Both the position numbers and the translations under genes were made by a program. The notes under the pieces are model-generated. The model was not told the DNA's origin. It searched no databases and saw only the letters and a list, made by a program, of their open reading frames with translations. A DNA stretch of 6,036 nucleotides, taken from contig JAITWN010000122.1 in assembly GCA_031285245.1 (NCBI GenBank), positions 1 to 6,036 on the forward strand. The letters run 5' to 3'. The DNA comes from Chromatiales bacterium. GTDB lineage: Bacteria > Pseudomonadota > Gammaproteobacteria > SZUA-140. How positions within the stretch are numbered: position 1 is the stretch's first letter; each line of letters starts with the position of its first letter. Shown here piece after piece: positions 4,486 to 6,036 of the stretch.

Positions 4486-6036
4486 TCACGGAGTGAATAC
4501 CACATCCACCCAGTAGTTACTGCCGTTATAGCTTTCGGTCGGGAATGCATTTGCCCCATAGCGATACAAACCATTTCCACCACTCTCTCCATTCTGCAGC
4601 GCACGTAGCGGGCCTTTGTCTACACCCGTGCTCGTGAAATAGCTGCTCGTCGCTGAGTAATAGCCCACGGGAGTATGATACGACACCACGTACACCGTAC
4701 CCGCCGTCACTGCTATCGGCGTTGCCAGCGTCGCTTCCTGCCAGCCGGAAACCGTTTCACTGGCGAACGTCACTCGACCAAGCACCGTTCCGCTCGCCGA
4801 CCACAAGCTGCCGGTATGCGTTCCAGTGTTCTGACTCGACTTGTAGAAACGGATCGCCGTGATATAGCCATTCTGACTGGCGCGGAACTTCATGCCGAGC
4901 TCGATCGCGCCGGGATCATCGTCACTCGCCAGTAGCGCGGGCTGCGCCGCAGCATCCCAGATGCTGCAAGGACACAGATTAGCCGCAGCAGTAGTGAAGC
5001 TCCATGAGACATTCGCTGCGAGCGCATTGCCCACCGCATCCGTGATCCGCGAACCCGTTGCACCACCACGCAAAGTGGCCGTATACGTCGCACTCGACGC
5101 CAGCGCGCTGAGCGGCGAGAGCCGCGCCATCTTCTGGCCCGCATCATAGGTGATCTGCGCCGACACCAGGTTGTTACCCGCATCCCGCAGTTCGAATGTC
5201 AGATCGCTCACTGTCACTGGATCCAGCGACTCGCTGAAGCTCGCCGTCACTTGCGCAGTCGTTGACACACCGGTCGCACTTGCTGCCGGCACTCTTCCCG
5301 TCACTTTTGGCGGCGTGACATCCACTCCACCACCAGCCGCAGCCGCGGGACTGAACACTACATCGACCCAGTAGTTACTACTGTTGAACGTATCGCTCGG
5401 GAAAGCGATGGCGCCATAACGATACAGACCGTTTCCGCCGCTCTCTCCGTTCTTCAGCGCATGCAGCGGACCGCTGTCCACACCTGTGGTCACGAAGTAA
5501 CCGCTCGTCGATGAGTAATAACCCACCGGCGCGTGATACGACACCACGTACACCACACCGGCTGTTACTGCCACTGGCGTTGCCAGCATCGCCTCCTGCC
5601 AACCGGAGGCTGTTTCGCCAGTGAACGTCACCTGGCTGAGCAATGCGCCATTCGCTGACCACAAACTACCCGTGTGTATTCCAGTGTTCTGGCTCGACTT
5701 ATAGAAACGGATACCGGTGATGCTACCATCCTCAGTAGCTAGGAATTTCATGCCGAGTTCAATGCCAAGGCTGGCCGCGTCGTCATCATGAGTCGCCAAC
5801 ACTGCCGGCAACGCCGTACCATCCCAGACGCTACACGGACACTCACTGGCATTCTTGATCGGACCAATTGCCGCACTTACCACCGCCGTACCCGTCAACA
5901 CGCCCGTCGTTGCCACTGGCGTCACTTCGAAAGTGATGTTCGCGCCGACATCCGCCGTCACCAGCGTGTAAGTCTTCGCGCTCGCGCCGGTGATCACTGT
6001 GCCATTCCGACGCCAGCGGAAAGTCGATGTACCTTC
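4486..6036 (-). CDS. C-terminal part of large surface/secreted protein: Ig-like, DUF4082, SbsA-like Ig, DUF4082 (5'-truncated)
   Basis: The frame is open from the window's right edge to TGA at 4486-4488; the GTG at 5997 is inside a domain and is not the start. About 517 residues are visible. First comes the end of an Ig-like repeat (EGTSTFRWRRNG at the edge, then TYTLVTADVGANITFEVTPVA). Next is a DUF4082 domain opening with CPCSVWD, an Ala/Gly linker, an SbsA-like Ig (Big_5) domain starting DVTPPKV and ending WSFTTAA, and a second DUF4082 opening with CPCSIWD that runs to the C-terminus. DUF4082 has no assigned function that I know of and is found in large exported proteins, often with carbohydrate-linked domains. 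No catalytic domain, signal peptide, PEP-CTERM or LPXTG signal is visible; the N-terminus is outside. The gene ends with its own terminator and is separate from the MFS gene. The role is unknown; surface binding or adhesion is inferred. Confidence 0.87.
   Translation of the reverse strand, partial: EGTSTFRWRRNGTVITGASAKTYTLVTADVGANITFEVTPVATTGVLTGTAVVSAAIGPIKNASECPCSVWDGTALPAVLATHDDDAASLGIELGMKFLATEDGSITGIRFYKSSQNTGIHTGSLWSANGALLSQVTFTGETASGWQEAMLATPVAVTAGVVYVVSYHAPVGYYSSTSGYFVTTGVDSGPLHALKNGESGGNGLYRYGAIAFPSDTFNSSNYWVDVVFSPAAAAGGGVDVTPPKVTGRVPAASATGVSTTAQVTASFSESLDPVTVSDLTFELRDAGNNLVSAQITYDAGQKMARLSPLSALASSATYTATLRGGATGSRITDAVGNALAANVSWSFTTAAANLCPCSIWDAAAQPALLASDDDPGAIELGMKFRASQNGYITAIRFYKSSQNTGTHTGSLWSASGTVLGRVTFASETVSGWQEATLATPIAVTAGTVYVVSYHTPVGYYSATSSYFTSTGVDKGPLRALQNGESGGNGLYRYGANAFPTESYNGSNYWVDVVFTP
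4495..4974 (-). repeat. DUF4082 domain, second (C-terminal) copy
   Basis: These 160 residues, from CPCSIWD to NYWVDVVF, align along their whole length with the first copy. I count about 119 identical positions out of 160 (roughly 74%) with three residues' difference in length near the DDD segment. Shared blocks include IRFYKSSQNTG, HTGSLWSA, SGWQEA, VYVVSYH, PVGYYS and NGESGGNGLYRYGA. It ends one residue before the last amino acid of the protein. Confidence 0.85.
4981..5325 (-). other. SbsA-like Ig (Big_5) domain region between the DUF4082 copies
   Basis: It opens with DVTPPKVTGRVPA, then ASFSESLDPVTV, TYTATLRGG, ITDAVGNALA and closes with VSWSFTTAA. This matches the Ig-like fold found in S-layer proteins and many secreted enzymes, where it serves as a spacer between functional domains. 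Confidence 0.8.
5353..5841 (-). repeat. DUF4082 domain, first copy
   Basis: These 163 residues run from CPCSVWD to NYWVDVVF and are the partner of the copy at 4495-4974. A short SPAAAAGGG linker follows and leads into the SbsA-like Ig domain. The only cysteines in the visible protein are the CPC pairs that open each copy. Confidence 0.85.

Noticed and set aside
4481..4486. Possible -35 box (TTGACG, minus strand) for the MFS operon
   Set aside because: At 17-18 bases downstream there is only the GC-rich terminator stem, with no acceptable -10 box.

Overview
The window reads as ordinary bacterial chromosome of moderately high GC. It holds four protein-coding genes, two of them cut by the window edges. 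The surface-protein domains (a Ser/Thr linker with fibronectin III, DUF4082, SbsA-like Ig), the L-2-hydroxyglutarate oxidase-type protein and the codon use suggest a proteobacterium, most likely a gamma- or betaproteobacterium. That is a recollection-based guess; no rRNA or marker gene fixes it. I see no tRNA, rRNA, insertion sequence, CRISPR array or phage gene.

Layout. Positions 1-475 (+) are the C-terminal end of a secreted or surface protein: a Ser/Thr/Gly/Asn linker followed by one FN3 domain. Positions 476-609 are an intergenic stretch with two adjacent hairpins, one of which looks like an intrinsic terminator facing the wrong way. Positions 610-1818 (+) encode an FAD-dependent oxidoreductase of the L-2-hydroxyglutarate oxidase type with a TTG start. 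Positions 1819-1995 separate two converging genes and show no convincing terminator or other element. On the minus strand, 4429 to 3173 encodes a 12-TM-type MFS transporter, and 3192 to 1996 encodes a membrane-anchored TolB/PD40-like beta-propeller whose start overlaps the transporter's 3' end by 20 bp. From 6036 to 4486 (-) runs the C-terminal part of a large multidomain surface protein: Ig-like fragment, DUF4082, SbsA-like Ig, DUF4082. A strong intrinsic terminator at 4435-4463 closes that gene and almost touches the transporter's ATG.

How the parts fit. The transporter and propeller form the one clear operon, and the most interesting unit: an exporter-like MFS protein translationally coupled to a single-pass protein that should carry a propeller in the periplasm. 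Their substrate is unknown. The oxidoreductase stands alone, without the glutarate-catabolism genes seen around E. coli lhgO, so a metabolite-repair role is as likely as a catabolic one. The two edge proteins are both extracellular in style but face different ways and need not be functionally linked to the genes between them.
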